A stretch of DNA of 64,000 nt from Candidatus Binatia bacterium (GTDB taxonomy: Bacteria; Desulfobacterota; Binatia; Bin18): the NCBI GenBank assembly GCA_951812575.1, contig OX638322.1, positions 2,045,925 to 2,109,924 on the forward strand, read 5' to 3'. A model generated the notes under the pieces. It was not told the DNA's origin and searched no databases. It was given only the letters and a program-made list of their open reading frames with translations. Below are positions 26,246 through 33,861 of the stretch, in pieces. Made by a program: the position numbers and the translations under genes. The first letter of the stretch is position 1; every line of letters starts with the position of its first letter.

Positions 26246-26806
26246 TTATGCCGAGTGTGACTTCTCGACACGTGAGAAATACTCGGTCAGCGCGTCCGTT
26301 GTGCTGGGAAACGCCAGTTCCGACCAGGGGATATCGGCCGGGGCAAAGAGCTTGACGGCCAGCGTTTCGTCCAGGGCCTGGGGCTCGCCGGCCAGCACGG
26401 TTGCCGGATACACCAGCACCACGACCGGATAGCCGGGGTAGGAGTAGGCATTAAGAAGATGGCCCACTTCCACGGTGAGACCGGTCTCTTCCCTGGTCTC
26501 GCGAATAGCCGCGTCTTCGACGCGTTCGCCTCGGTCCAGGAAGCCGCCGGGAAAGACCCATTTGCCATAGCCGGGCTCAATCCCGCGTTGCAGCAGGAGA
26601 ATCTTGCCCTGTATGACTGGAATGGTGCAGGCCGCGACTTTGGGATCGTCATAGAAGATGAACGTACAACTCCCGCAGACCAGCCGTTTGGGTTCGTTGG
26701 GCTTGAGCAGTTGGCGGCTTAACGTCCCGCCACACTTCGGGCAGAATCGAAAATGCGGACCGTGGTGATCGTGATGATGCTGGTGCTGAGTGTGACCCTC
26801 GGCCAT
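26246..26806 (-). CDS. Nudix hydrolase with N-terminal zinc ribbon
   Basis: 186 residues. A His-rich start (GHTQHQHHHDHHG) precedes a CPKCGG...CGSC zinc ribbon (about 20-50), as in NudC-like proteins. The Nudix box is present at about residues 85-110: GGFLDRGERVED followed by AAIRETREETGLTVEV. The ribbon and box together place it in the NUDIX/zf-ribbon group, which hydrolyses NDP-X compounds such as NADH or ADP-ribose. The His-rich tract is natural and may hold metal ions. A GAGGAGGTC site precedes the start. Confidence 0.88.
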   Translation of the reverse strand: MAEGHTQHQHHHDHHGPHFRFCPKCGGTLSRQLLKPNEPKRLVCGSCTFIFYDDPKVAACTIPVIQGKILLLQRGIEPGYGKWVFPGGFLDRGERVEDAAIRETREETGLTVEVGHLLNAYSYPGYPVVVLVYPATVLAGEPQALDETLAVKLFAPADIPWSELAFPSTTDALTEYFSRVEKSHSA

Positions 26807-26934
26807 ACCGCGACCTCCTCTTGGGGCGCAAAAGAGTAAACGTCCCCTCCATCAATCAGACAGAGCTGGGGACGTTTGCTCTTTTCTATCATGCGGACTT
26901 GGGTGAAAAAACAGCGCAAGAGAAGAGCGGCGTA

Positions 26935-27561
26935 ATGACGACCTGGCAAACCTTTCTCTTTGCTATCAGCCTCGGACTTGGGGCCGGCATCACACCCGGC
27001 CCGCTGTCCAGCCTGGTGATTCATGAGAGCTTACGCAACGGCTGGAAGAGCGGGGCGTGTGTGGCCCTGGCCCCGCCGGTTGCGGACGTGCTGGTCGTCG
27101 GCCTCGTGCTCATGGTGCTGAGTCAACTCCCGCCTGCGAGCTTTTCGGTCCTCAGCCTCATCGGTGGGTGCTATGTGTGCTTCCTCGGGGGAGAAACCCT
27201 GCGGACGCCGGCACCCATGAGGATGTCGGAGGAAGGAGCGGGGAGCGTGTGGCTGAGTTTCCGTAAAGGTCTGCTGGTCAACCTGCTGAATCCCCATCCG
27301 TATATCTTTTGGCTGACGGTTGGGGGGCCGCTCGTCACGGACAATGCTCGCCATGATGCCTGGCTCCCGATTGTTGCCTTCCTGTTCGGCTTCTACGGCT
27401 GTCTGGTCGGCTCGAAAGTCCTGATTGCCGTGCTTGTTCACGGCGGACGGGCGCGTCTGCACGGGCGTGGCTATCGGATAGCCCTGCGATTGAGCGGAAT
27501 CGCCCTCCTCCTGTTTGGTCTGTTGCTGATATGGGACGGCGCATCCGCGCTCATCGGCTGA
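26935..27561 (+). CDS. LysE/RhtB-type exporter
   Basis: 208 residues from the ATG following a weak site (AAGAAGAGCGG). The family's opening GITPGPLSSLVIHESLRNGWKSG and later GKGLLVNLLNPHPYIFWLTVG-type segment (written here as GLLVNLLNPHPYIF) match LysE amino-acid/threonine exporters. Six transmembrane helices are expected. The substrate is uncertain; homologues export Lys, Thr, homoserine or other small molecules. It is convergent with the DUF72 gene, with 17 bp between stops. Confidence 0.85.
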   Translation: MTTWQTFLFAISLGLGAGITPGPLSSLVIHESLRNGWKSGACVALAPPVADVLVVGLVLMVLSQLPPASFSVLSLIGGCYVCFLGGETLRTPAPMRMSEEGAGSVWLSFRKGLLVNLLNPHPYIFWLTVGGPLVTDNARHDAWLPIVAFLFGFYGCLVGSKVLIAVLVHGGRARLHGRGYRIALRLSGIALLLFGLLLIWDGASALIG

Positions 27562-27578
27562 GTGCGTCGCGGCCGGCC

Positions 27579-28610
27579 CTATTTCTTCGTTTCTCCAATC
27601 TGCTGCGCCAGTTGAAAAATAGACAGCGGCGCGCAGCCCTCGGCTTTATTGTTCACAATCACATAGCTTGGCTGCCGTCGCACGCTGCTGGCGAGGCACA
27701 GTTCGGCAATGGCCGCGCGCGATGTGGGGTCTGCATCGACGATCTGGTTAAACGGTGCGTATTTTTGTTTTGCGGCCTGGTAGCTCAGATGGCGTGCTTG
27801 CATCCAGCGGATGACAAGCGCCTGACTCCGTTCCGGTTGAACCAGGGCGGCCTGCTCGCGAACCGGCGGCATGCTGGGGTGACCATTCAGGCAGTGACAG
27901 GCGCCAACCGCGGACAGGGCATCGACATACTCAGGGGTAAAGAGTGCGATGTTCCGAAGCTCGACCGCATAAACCGGGCCGCGGGGCAGCCGATCCAAAA
28001 ACTGATACAACCGTTCGACAAAAGAGCCCGGCCCGGCGAGGCTAGCATAATCTTGGGGAGAGAATTGGAAGAGCAAAGGGCCGGCTTTGTCTTTGAGCCC
28101 GTCCGTGAACGGCCCGATGACTTCCTGGGTGGCGTAGTGGGGATCGAGAAACAGGCGATTGGGCTGCCCGCGCCGCGTGCCATACCGAGGATGATCGCCA
28201 AAGCCGGCCAGCGTGCAGTATTCATGCGCCTTGACCAGAAAGCGAAAGGTGTCCGGTACCTGCGCGGCGTAGTCGGCGAATTGGGCCGCAGTCATTGGAC
28301 GATAATACGTCCGGTCAACCCCGACGGTCCGCAAGAGCGGATGCTGGGAATACAACGGCAAGCCCTCGCGTGACAGTTGGGCCTGTGGGGCCGGGCGTTC
28401 GTAGATCAAACCTTCCCACCCAGGGAAAGACCAGGAAGAAGTCCCGAGCCGAATCGTTTCCGGCAGGGAGGCGGCCAGCGACTCCACGTCAGGCCGGAGG
28501 GGTGCGGGATGAACCTGTTGCGCTCGACTGGTCGGAGCGTCGGCAGAAGAGGGCGGGGAGAATAGATGCAATTGCTCATCCTTCGCGCGCCGTTTTCCTG
28601 CTCTGGTCAT
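27579..28610 (-). CDS. DUF72 domain protein (YecE-like)
   Basis: 343 residues. The YecE signature is clear: IRLGTSSWSFPGWEGLIY (about 52-70), a TIM-barrel with DRTYYRPMTAAQFADYAAQVP, FRFLVKAHEYCT, and a later YAVELRNIALFTPEYVDAL. The first 45 residues are basic and disordered. The function of DUF72 proteins is unknown, and the fold resembles endonuclease/sugar isomerase TIM barrels. The start lacks a strong ribosome-binding site. It is divergent from the TA island. Confidence 0.85.
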   Translation of the reverse strand: MTRAGKRRAKDEQLHLFSPPSSADAPTSRAQQVHPAPLRPDVESLAASLPETIRLGTSSWSFPGWEGLIYERPAPQAQLSREGLPLYSQHPLLRTVGVDRTYYRPMTAAQFADYAAQVPDTFRFLVKAHEYCTLAGFGDHPRYGTRRGQPNRLFLDPHYATQEVIGPFTDGLKDKAGPLLFQFSPQDYASLAGPGSFVERLYQFLDRLPRGPVYAVELRNIALFTPEYVDALSAVGACHCLNGHPSMPPVREQAALVQPERSQALVIRWMQARHLSYQAAKQKYAPFNQIVDADPTSRAAIAELCLASSVRRQPSYVIVNNKAEGCAPLSIFQLAQQIGETKK

Positions 28611-28728
28611 GGGAGCCTATGATAGCAGGTGCTGCCTGAGAGGTAACGGACTGATCCATTTCTCCTCTCTCCTTTGTGATGCCTATTCAAAGCCTTTTGC
28701 TCTGTATAGCTACTATTGCTGTTCCTTG

Positions 28729-28754
28729 TATATCCGGGTATATTACCGGATATA
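28729..28754. promoter_or_regulatory. Palindromic operator-like site at the start of the VapB-type antitoxin gene
   Basis: TATATCCGG and CCGGATATA form a perfect 9-bp inverted repeat with an 8-base spacer. Its right arm ends on the A of the antitoxin start codon. Autoregulated TA operons typically carry such a palindrome in the promoter, bound by the antitoxin alone or with the toxin. Binding here is inferred, not shown. Confidence 0.65.
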
Positions 28755-29047
28755 TGTCGAGCCAAACGACACGCAAAAAAGCTGTGCAAGCCTATCGGCA
28801 CCGCTTGAAGGAACGCGGTTGGGTGCGCCTTGAAGTGCAAACGGCAAAAGAAGATGCTCCCTTAATTCGCCATATCACCCAGACCCTGCGAGGAGATCCT
28901 GTTCGCGCGGCCCAGCTTCGCCGGCATCTGCACCGCCTTGTCGATCCTGTACCACACTCGGACTTGAAGGCCCTCCTCGCTGCTGCCCCACTCGAAGGTA
29001 TCGATCTGTCCCGCCGGCCCGATAGGGGCCGTGAGGTGGACCTCTGA
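28754..29047 (+). CDS. VapB-like antitoxin
   Basis: 97 residues starting MSSQTTRKKAVQAYRHR. The N-terminal region KKAVQAYRHRLKERGWVRLEV is the pattern of antitoxins paired with FitB-type PIN toxins. The centre is helical, and the C-terminus LLAAAPLEGIDLSRRPDRGREVDL ends with the family's typical 'DLSR...G..VDL' tail, which likely inserts into the toxin. It overlaps the toxin gene by four bases. An in-frame upstream extension (28676) is hydrophobic and judged spurious, although no strong ribosome-binding site supports either start. Confidence 0.78.
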   Translation: MSSQTTRKKAVQAYRHRLKERGWVRLEVQTAKEDAPLIRHITQTLRGDPVRAAQLRRHLHRLVDPVPHSDLKALLAAAPLEGIDLSRRPDRGREVDL

Positions 29048-29469
29048 ACTACCTGATCGACACCAATATTATCTCTGAGGTCCGAAAGGGGACGCGCTGC
29101 GATGCCAATGTCACGCGTTGGTATGCTTCGCTGACCAACGACGCTATCTATCTGAGCGTCCTCGTCCTCGGGGAGATTCGTAAAGGCATAGAGCAGGCCA
29201 GACCCCGAGACCCGGACAAGGCCCTTGCTCTTGAGCATTGGTTACAGGCTGTGTACGAACGGTTTAGCGGACGAATTTTGCCTGTCGATTTGGTGATCGC
29301 TGACGAGTGGGGACGGATGAACGCTGCTCGAACCCTGTCAGTCATTGATGGCCTCCTGGCCGCCACCGCCAAGGTTCATGACCTGACGCTTGCCACACGC
29401 AATATTGCCGACGTGAAAGATGTCGGGGCTCGGATAGTCAATCCGTTTGATCCGCAAACATGGGAGTAG
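29044..29469 (+). CDS. PIN-domain toxin (VapC/FitB-like) with CTG start
   Basis: 141 residues when read from CTG 29044: LNYLIDTNIISEVRKG. The acidic PIN residues are all present: Asp in LIDTN, Glu in LVLGEIRKGIE, and Asp in SVIDGLLAATAKVHDL near the C-terminus (ATRNIADV). The frame is closed by a TGA 12 bases upstream, and no ATG, GTG or TTG occurs before residue 70, so a CTG start is the only way to make a full PIN domain. GAGGTGG lies 4 bases upstream, and the CTGA overlap with the antitoxin stop mirrors the usual ATGA. It is an RNase toxin. Confidence 0.75.
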   Translation: MNYLIDTNIISEVRKGTRCDANVTRWYASLTNDAIYLSVLVLGEIRKGIEQARPRDPDKALALEHWLQAVYERFSGRILPVDLVIADEWGRMNAARTLSVIDGLLAATAKVHDLTLATRNIADVKDVGARIVNPFDPQTWE

Positions 29470-29583
29470 GTTTCGGAGAGATTAGCACCTCTACCCATCA
29501 GCAGGCGGGAGTCGTTTTCGTCCGGATTGACTTTTCTGCATTTTTTCCATTCGATGAAAGAAAGCGTCTTGAAGGGAGAGGAG

Positions 29584-29808
29584 ATGAGAGAGCGCATTAG
29601 CATTGACGCCACCGTGCAGCATGGCAAGCCGGTCATCCGTGGCACGCGGGTTCCGGTTGTGCGGCTCATTGGGGGACTGGCCGGTGGGATGACCATCGAG
29701 CAGGTGGCTGACGAGTATGGAGTGACGGAATCCGACGTGCGAGCCGCTCTGACCTACGCCAGCGAGCTGATCGAACAAGAAGAACATCACCTTTTGCCCC
29801 CCTCATAG
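29584..29808 (+). CDS. DUF433 protein, probable antitoxin
   Basis: 74 residues after a GGGAGAGGAG site. The DUF433 pattern is complete: ISIDATVQHGKPVIRGTRVPV, LIGGLAGGMTIEQVADEYG and the winged-helix-like VTESDVRAALTYASELI. DUF433 proteins are small DNA-binding antitoxins frequently encoded next to DUF5615 PIN-like toxins, as here. The next gene starts 9 bp after the stop. The upstream VapBC-type module is in the same direction but separated by 114 bp. Confidence 0.85.
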   Translation: MRERISIDATVQHGKPVIRGTRVPVVRLIGGLAGGMTIEQVADEYGVTESDVRAALTYASELIEQEEHHLLPPS

Positions 29809-29817
29809 ACTCCCACC

Positions 29818-30180
29818 GTGCGATTTCTTATTGATGCGGACCTGCCTCGGGCCACTGGCGAGTCTCTTCGGAGGGCAGGCCATGACGCCTTCGATGTGCG
29901 TGATATTGGCCTTGGGGACGCGAAAGACTCCGAAATTGCTGCCTATGCACGGGCGCATCAACTCTGTTTGCTCACCGGCGATTTTGATTTTGCGGATATC
30001 CGCAACTATCCGCCTCACTTGTATGCCGGCATTGTTGTTCTCACGATTCCGCGTAACGCGACCGTGGCCTTTATTCTTCAACTGGTGGACATATTCCTCC
30101 AACAAACTGCGGTGCTCGCCCGTTTACCAGGACGACTGGCTATCGTAGAGCCTGGGCGAGTGCGGATGCGTTCATCTTGA
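29818..30180 (+). CDS. DUF5615 PIN-like toxin
   Basis: 120 residues from a GTG. The sequence is typical of DUF5615 (Mut7-C-like, PIN-fold RNases): FLIDADLPRATGESLRRAGHDAFDVRDIGL, then DSEIAAYARAHQLCLLTGDFDFADI with the second and third acid groups. Catalytic acids are expected at D6/D8 and in the TGDFDFAD segment, all present. As the partner of the DUF433 gene it completes a second TA module. Cellular target is unknown. The frame is intact. Confidence 0.85.
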   Translation: MRFLIDADLPRATGESLRRAGHDAFDVRDIGLGDAKDSEIAAYARAHQLCLLTGDFDFADIRNYPPHLYAGIVVLTIPRNATVAFILQLVDIFLQQTAVLARLPGRLAIVEPGRVRMRSS

Positions 30181-30259
30181 GCTGGCGCGTCCTGCATCTC
30201 CTGGTCGCACGAAACGATCCCGCCCGCGAGATGAGGAGCGGTAGCCCAAGTCGCAGGCT

Positions 30260-31030
30260 TTACGTCCGGGCCGTCATGCCGCCATCAACCATATACACGC
30301 CACCGCTACAGTAGGAGCTTTCGTCACTGGCCAAAAAGAGCATGATCCGTGCGACCTCGACGGGGTCGGCGTAGCGTTGCAGCGGCACCATAGCTGACAC
30401 CATCTCCTTGGCTCGACCTGGATCGTCAGGCTCAAAGCCCTTTTCCAGGGAACGCATCATTCGGGTATCCACCGGGGCCGGGTTGACCGTATTGACCCGA
30501 ATCTTCTTGGCTGCCATTTCCAGGGCTGCGGTGCGCATGAGGCCGATCACGGCGTGTTTGCTGGCAATATAGGCCGACACCCCGGCCGCGCCGCGCACAC
30601 CGGCGACCGAAGAGGTGATGACGATGCTGCCGCCGCCCCGCCTGGCAATCTCCGGCGCGGCGTACTTGAGCCCTAACCACACACCGCGCACATTGACGGC
30701 CATGACCTGATCAAACGTGTCGATCGTATAGTCGGTAATCGGTTTGACCTCCCCTTCAATACCGGCGTTGGCAAGCAGGATATCGATCCCGCCGAACTGC
30801 TCGACCGCAGCCTGAATATAGCGCTGAGTCTGGTCGGGCTGGGTGACATCGGCGGCGCAATAGCGCACCGCATCGCTCCCAATGGTCTGGACGGCTTCTT
30901 TGAGCGCGTCCTCGTGCAAGTCAACCAACAGGACTTTTGCGCCTTCCTGGGCAAACAGCCTGCCGGCCTGGAGACCGATGCCGCCCGCGCCTCCGGTGAT
31001 GATGGCAACTTTATTGTCTAAACGTCCCAT
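30260..31030 (-). CDS. Short-chain dehydrogenase/reductase
   Basis: 256 residues, the classical SDR size. The cofactor motif TGGAGGIGLQAGRLF, LANAGIEG, the catalytic Ser/Tyr/Lys in ITSSVAGVRG and SAYIASKHAV, and the C-terminal YCSGGVYMVDGG are all visible. Asp in VDLHEDA after strand two favours NAD(H). It probably oxidises a secondary alcohol or reduces a ketone, with the substrate unknown. The start follows CAGGAGGAACC. A 50-residue gene is divergent from it. Confidence 0.92.
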   Translation of the reverse strand: MGRLDNKVAIITGGAGGIGLQAGRLFAQEGAKVLLVDLHEDALKEAVQTIGSDAVRYCAADVTQPDQTQRYIQAAVEQFGGIDILLANAGIEGEVKPITDYTIDTFDQVMAVNVRGVWLGLKYAAPEIARRGGGSIVITSSVAGVRGAAGVSAYIASKHAVIGLMRTAALEMAAKKIRVNTVNPAPVDTRMMRSLEKGFEPDDPGRAKEMVSAMVPLQRYADPVEVARIMLFLASDESSYCSGGVYMVDGGMTART

Positions 31031-31138
31031 GCGGTTCCTCCTGCTGTCTCTTTTTTAGTGCGCCCTGTCTTATGTGGTTTCGTGCGCCTTGGCAAGGGAA
31101 AGGCAGGTGCGCTATCTCTCGAATCAAAAGGAGGAAGT

Positions 31139-31291
31139 ATGCCTGTACAACCGCCAACACTGGAAGAGCTTGTCGATATTGCCGAAGGCTACGGCCTGAG
31201 CTTGACTGACGCCGATGACGCCACAGTCCTGCGGGTGGCGGATGCGTTCCAGCGTGAGATATTCGATGCCCCGCGCCCACCTGCTGTGTAG
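31139..31291 (+). CDS. Short protein resembling an amidase N-terminus
   Basis: 50 residues preceded by AAAGGAGGAAGT. PTLEELVDIAEGYGLSLTDADDATVL resembles the first helices of amidase-signature enzymes, which begin with a similar 'PT.EEL..IAE.GL.LSDAD' segment. The match is short and the rest of an amidase is absent. It may be an intact small protein or a remnant left by deletion. The excellent ribosome-binding site argues that it is translated. A palindromic repeat (CCCTCTCCCTGGCCAG...) follows it. Confidence 0.5.
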   Translation: MPVQPPTLEELVDIAEGYGLSLTDADDATVLRVADAFQREIFDAPRPPAV

Positions 31292-31477
31292 GAAGGAGGG
31301 GTGGAAGCATTCCCTCTCCCTGGCCAGAGAGAGGGCGAGGGTGAGAAATGGCACTTCCACCATACTTAAGCAGAACAGCAGCCTGCCGAGGCGGATAGGG
31401 GTTGGTTCTCCCGGACCACGTTGACATCTCATCCGGGCTCCGTCACTAAGACACCAATCCACAGGGATTTGATCCGA

Positions 31478-32935
31478 TCACGAGTACAGGAGCGGCATCA
31501 GTAGGGTTCGGAGGTGTCCTTCGAGGAACTCGACCTTTTCCCCGATTCTTGTCGCTGCTGACTGTAGGTCGTCTCCATGAAGGACTCGAAATGCAGCCCC
31601 ACGAGTGCTAGCAAAAAGCTCCGCATCATTGCCGTCCGGGTTTAGCGCATCATGCCATTCCGACTTTGGTGTGATGCCTCGCAGATGCTCCCGCTCAATG
31701 TAGTCGAGGTTCTCTGTTAGACCCGGGTCTGGCCTATCAGTATGTTCGTAAGACCAGTCAATTTTCTGTATAAAGTTGCTATAGTTCTCCAAGCCCACTC
31801 CCACAGGATTGTTACCTTTCAAGATGGCTTTGATACCAGCAATCACTTTTGGTCGATCCATCACACCGCCATGTGTGTTTTCCTGAGCGTTCGGTATTTC
31901 AGCCCAGTAGTGGTCCTCTGGTAGTTCGGGGAGCAGTGTTGACTGAAACAAGACTGTACCATCGCCATTTGAAATTTTTCCATCTGGCGGAGCTGGCACT
32001 TTGTGCAACACCCAGTCACCAGTTACGGAACGAGTCGCACAGCATGTCGTCTTGCCATTCAGACCTACGATGACGTGAATCTTGGCTGCCAAGCGATTAA
32101 TGACTTGGCTAATCCTCTGCCACTTCTCCATGTGATATTGTTCCGCGAATTGAAGGATTTTAGACCGAAGATCCAAACGCTCTCTGTTAGTCCAAGCTCC
32201 AGCGCGATAAAGCGAGTCACCTGTCCGAATGGGGTGCTTGAGTCTTGCCACAACTTGGCCTTGGTTCTTTATATTGGTGACCCATGAACCGGTTGGGGCG
32301 ACAAGTAACTGAAATAAGCCTGGTATCGTAGCAGCAGAGCGGCGGAGAACGCTGTTTCTAATGATCAAATCGATTGGCGTTCCATTGCCATCTTCGATCA
32401 CTCTTATCGGTTTCAGAGCTCCGTGGAATGGTGGCGCACAGAATATGATCTTTCCGATCTTCTCATCAAATTCCTGGGTGCTCGCCAAAAGCCATAGCAA
32501 CATACACCCGCCCATGCTGTGGGTAATGAGATTGACCTTCTCCTCGCTTTCAGTAAGCTTCTTTAGAAATAGACGTAGTCGTCTCGCCTCGATCGGAATG
32601 CTCTCGCGCCAATCGTAGTTGAACCGACCAGGTCTGATCTCGGCAAGAAGCTCCGCATATGGATCCGAAACAATAGGCGGACGGACGGTCGATCGTGCAT
32701 AAACGAATTGGTTGGCAACATCGACCGCGCCATCAGGTGTGAGACTTTGATACTCAAGGTTGTCAACTTCATGCCAGACGCCAGTATCCACCCAGAGCGT
32801 ATCGTTCGACTCCCTCTCATAGAGTTCACTTCCCATGATTCCGTGTAGAAACACCACACGATCAGGTGATTGCCGGAACTCATCAAGCCAATGAGGCCAG
32901 ATTTCAGTCTCGTAGAAATCGTGTTTTCTCAGCAT
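31478..32935 (-). CDS. LCAT-like alpha/beta-hydrolase (lipase/acyltransferase)
   Basis: 485 residues. The lipase features are VVFLHGIMGSELYE (oxyanion/lid region), the nucleophile elbow NLITHSMGGCMLLWLL (Ser in HSMGG), GDGTVLFQS and a late HGGVMDRPKV with the probable catalytic His. This order resembles the lecithin:cholesterol acyltransferase-type family (PF02450). There is no signal peptide, so it is probably cytoplasmic or released another way. The DNA is visibly AT-richer than flanking genes and codon use differs, pointing to recent acquisition. Substrate unknown. Confidence 0.75.
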   Translation of the reverse strand: MLRKHDFYETEIWPHWLDEFRQSPDRVVFLHGIMGSELYERESNDTLWVDTGVWHEVDNLEYQSLTPDGAVDVANQFVYARSTVRPPIVSDPYAELLAEIRPGRFNYDWRESIPIEARRLRLFLKKLTESEEKVNLITHSMGGCMLLWLLASTQEFDEKIGKIIFCAPPFHGALKPIRVIEDGNGTPIDLIIRNSVLRRSAATIPGLFQLLVAPTGSWVTNIKNQGQVVARLKHPIRTGDSLYRAGAWTNRERLDLRSKILQFAEQYHMEKWQRISQVINRLAAKIHVIVGLNGKTTCCATRSVTGDWVLHKVPAPPDGKISNGDGTVLFQSTLLPELPEDHYWAEIPNAQENTHGGVMDRPKVIAGIKAILKGNNPVGVGLENYSNFIQKIDWSYEHTDRPDPGLTENLDYIEREHLRGITPKSEWHDALNPDGNDAELFASTRGAAFRVLHGDDLQSAATRIGEKVEFLEGHLRTLLMPLLYS

Positions 32936-33129
32936 CGAATTATCCTATGAATTGTTGGGTATTGCGTGAAAGAAGAGCCGTCTGGTCCCATGACGCGTAC
33001 AAGAGCTAGACAGGGTGATATACAACCACTCCCTGGCCAGGGAGCGAGCTAGAGTATTTTACACCGTCGTGTAGCGTTTAGGAGGCGGCGGGGTTCAACA
33101 TTTTCGCTAACCTGAAGAACCCGGCAACG

Positions 33130-33157
33130 TCCCTCATCCCTCATCCCTCATCCCTCA
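33130..33157. repeat. Four tandem copies of a 7-bp unit (TCCCTCA)
   Basis: TCCCTCA is repeated four times head to tail, in a gap of about 230 bases between the LCAT-like and SnoaL-like genes. It is a slippage-prone microsatellite-like tract. It has no coding role, and no promoter or terminator coincides with it. Confidence 0.85.
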
Positions 33158-33165
33158 CAAAAACT

Positions 33166-33615
33166 CTAAGAATCGGGCACAATATTCGTCGGTGTTTTTA
33201 GATGCGCACTAAGGTCTCCCACTAGGTTGTAGCGTATGTATCGCCTTTTGAAACGCCAAGTCCCGTCACCCCTTTCGAATTCATCGAAATAGTGGCCGGA
33301 GAAAATTGCCTGTAAAGGAAAGTCGTCGGTTTGCTGAAATACTGTTACATAGCACTGGCTTTTGGCTGTCCCGGATTCTTCGTCAATCATTAGATCTACG
33401 TTTGTTGTCACGTGCTTTGTTCGCGGCGTCCCATCTTCATAAATGCGAACATTCGAGAGTGCCTCTAGAACCTGTTGTTTGCCGACGAATAGTTCCGTCC
33501 CTTCCACACCCCATTCGCTATGCTCGAACAACCCAGCGAACCCATCTAGGTCTCCCGTATCTATCGTGAATCCATAAGCGTTCATGAGGTGTAGAATTTC
33601 TTCGCGAGATGTCAT
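33166..33615 (-). CDS. SnoaL-like (NTF2 fold) protein
   Basis: 149 residues from the ATG preceded by ATGAGGAGT. The longer frame starting five codons earlier is less likely. The N-terminal TSREEILHLMNAYGFTIDTGDLDGFAGLFEHSEW is the opening of SnoaL_4-type proteins, with the conserved Asp pair in 'TGDLDGF'. The core contains KHVTTNVDLMIDEESGTAKSQCYVTVFQQ and the end FDEFERGDGTWRFKRRYI. It is about 150 residues, the family norm. These are often dehydratases or cyclases in hydroxylation pathways. The DNA is AT-richer than average here, as in the adjacent LCAT-like gene. Confidence 0.75.
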   Translation of the reverse strand: MTSREEILHLMNAYGFTIDTGDLDGFAGLFEHSEWGVEGTELFVGKQQVLEALSNVRIYEDGTPRTKHVTTNVDLMIDEESGTAKSQCYVTVFQQTDDFPLQAIFSGHYFDEFERGDGTWRFKRRYIRYNLVGDLSAHLKTPTNIVPDS

Positions 33616-33861
33616 GACAATACTCCTCATAGGAATGATTGGGATCGTAGAAATCGATGTAGGAGAAAATATACCGCAAACCTGGAAGCGTGTAGACTGA
33701 CTCCCTATGACCGAAGGTGGCTAACGTTCTGTTGGTCAGGTGTAAAGCTACCTCACTGAATCTTTCTAATTTCCTAAGGAGCGCAACGGTAGCCCTAAGG
33801 GGAAATACGGGACGTTGCATGTTTATTCAGATTGTGACGAAACGGCAAGGACTTACTGCCC

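Noticed and set aside
28611..28753. In-frame hydrophobic extension of the VapB-like antitoxin
   Set aside because: Homologous antitoxins begin with the charged RKKAVQAYR segment; the extension has no good start site and covers the operator palindrome.
33700..33861. Possible RNA gene or fragment in the gap near CCTAAGGAGCGCAACGG
   Set aside because: No stable cloverleaf or known RNA pattern could be drawn, and no gene-like frame is present.
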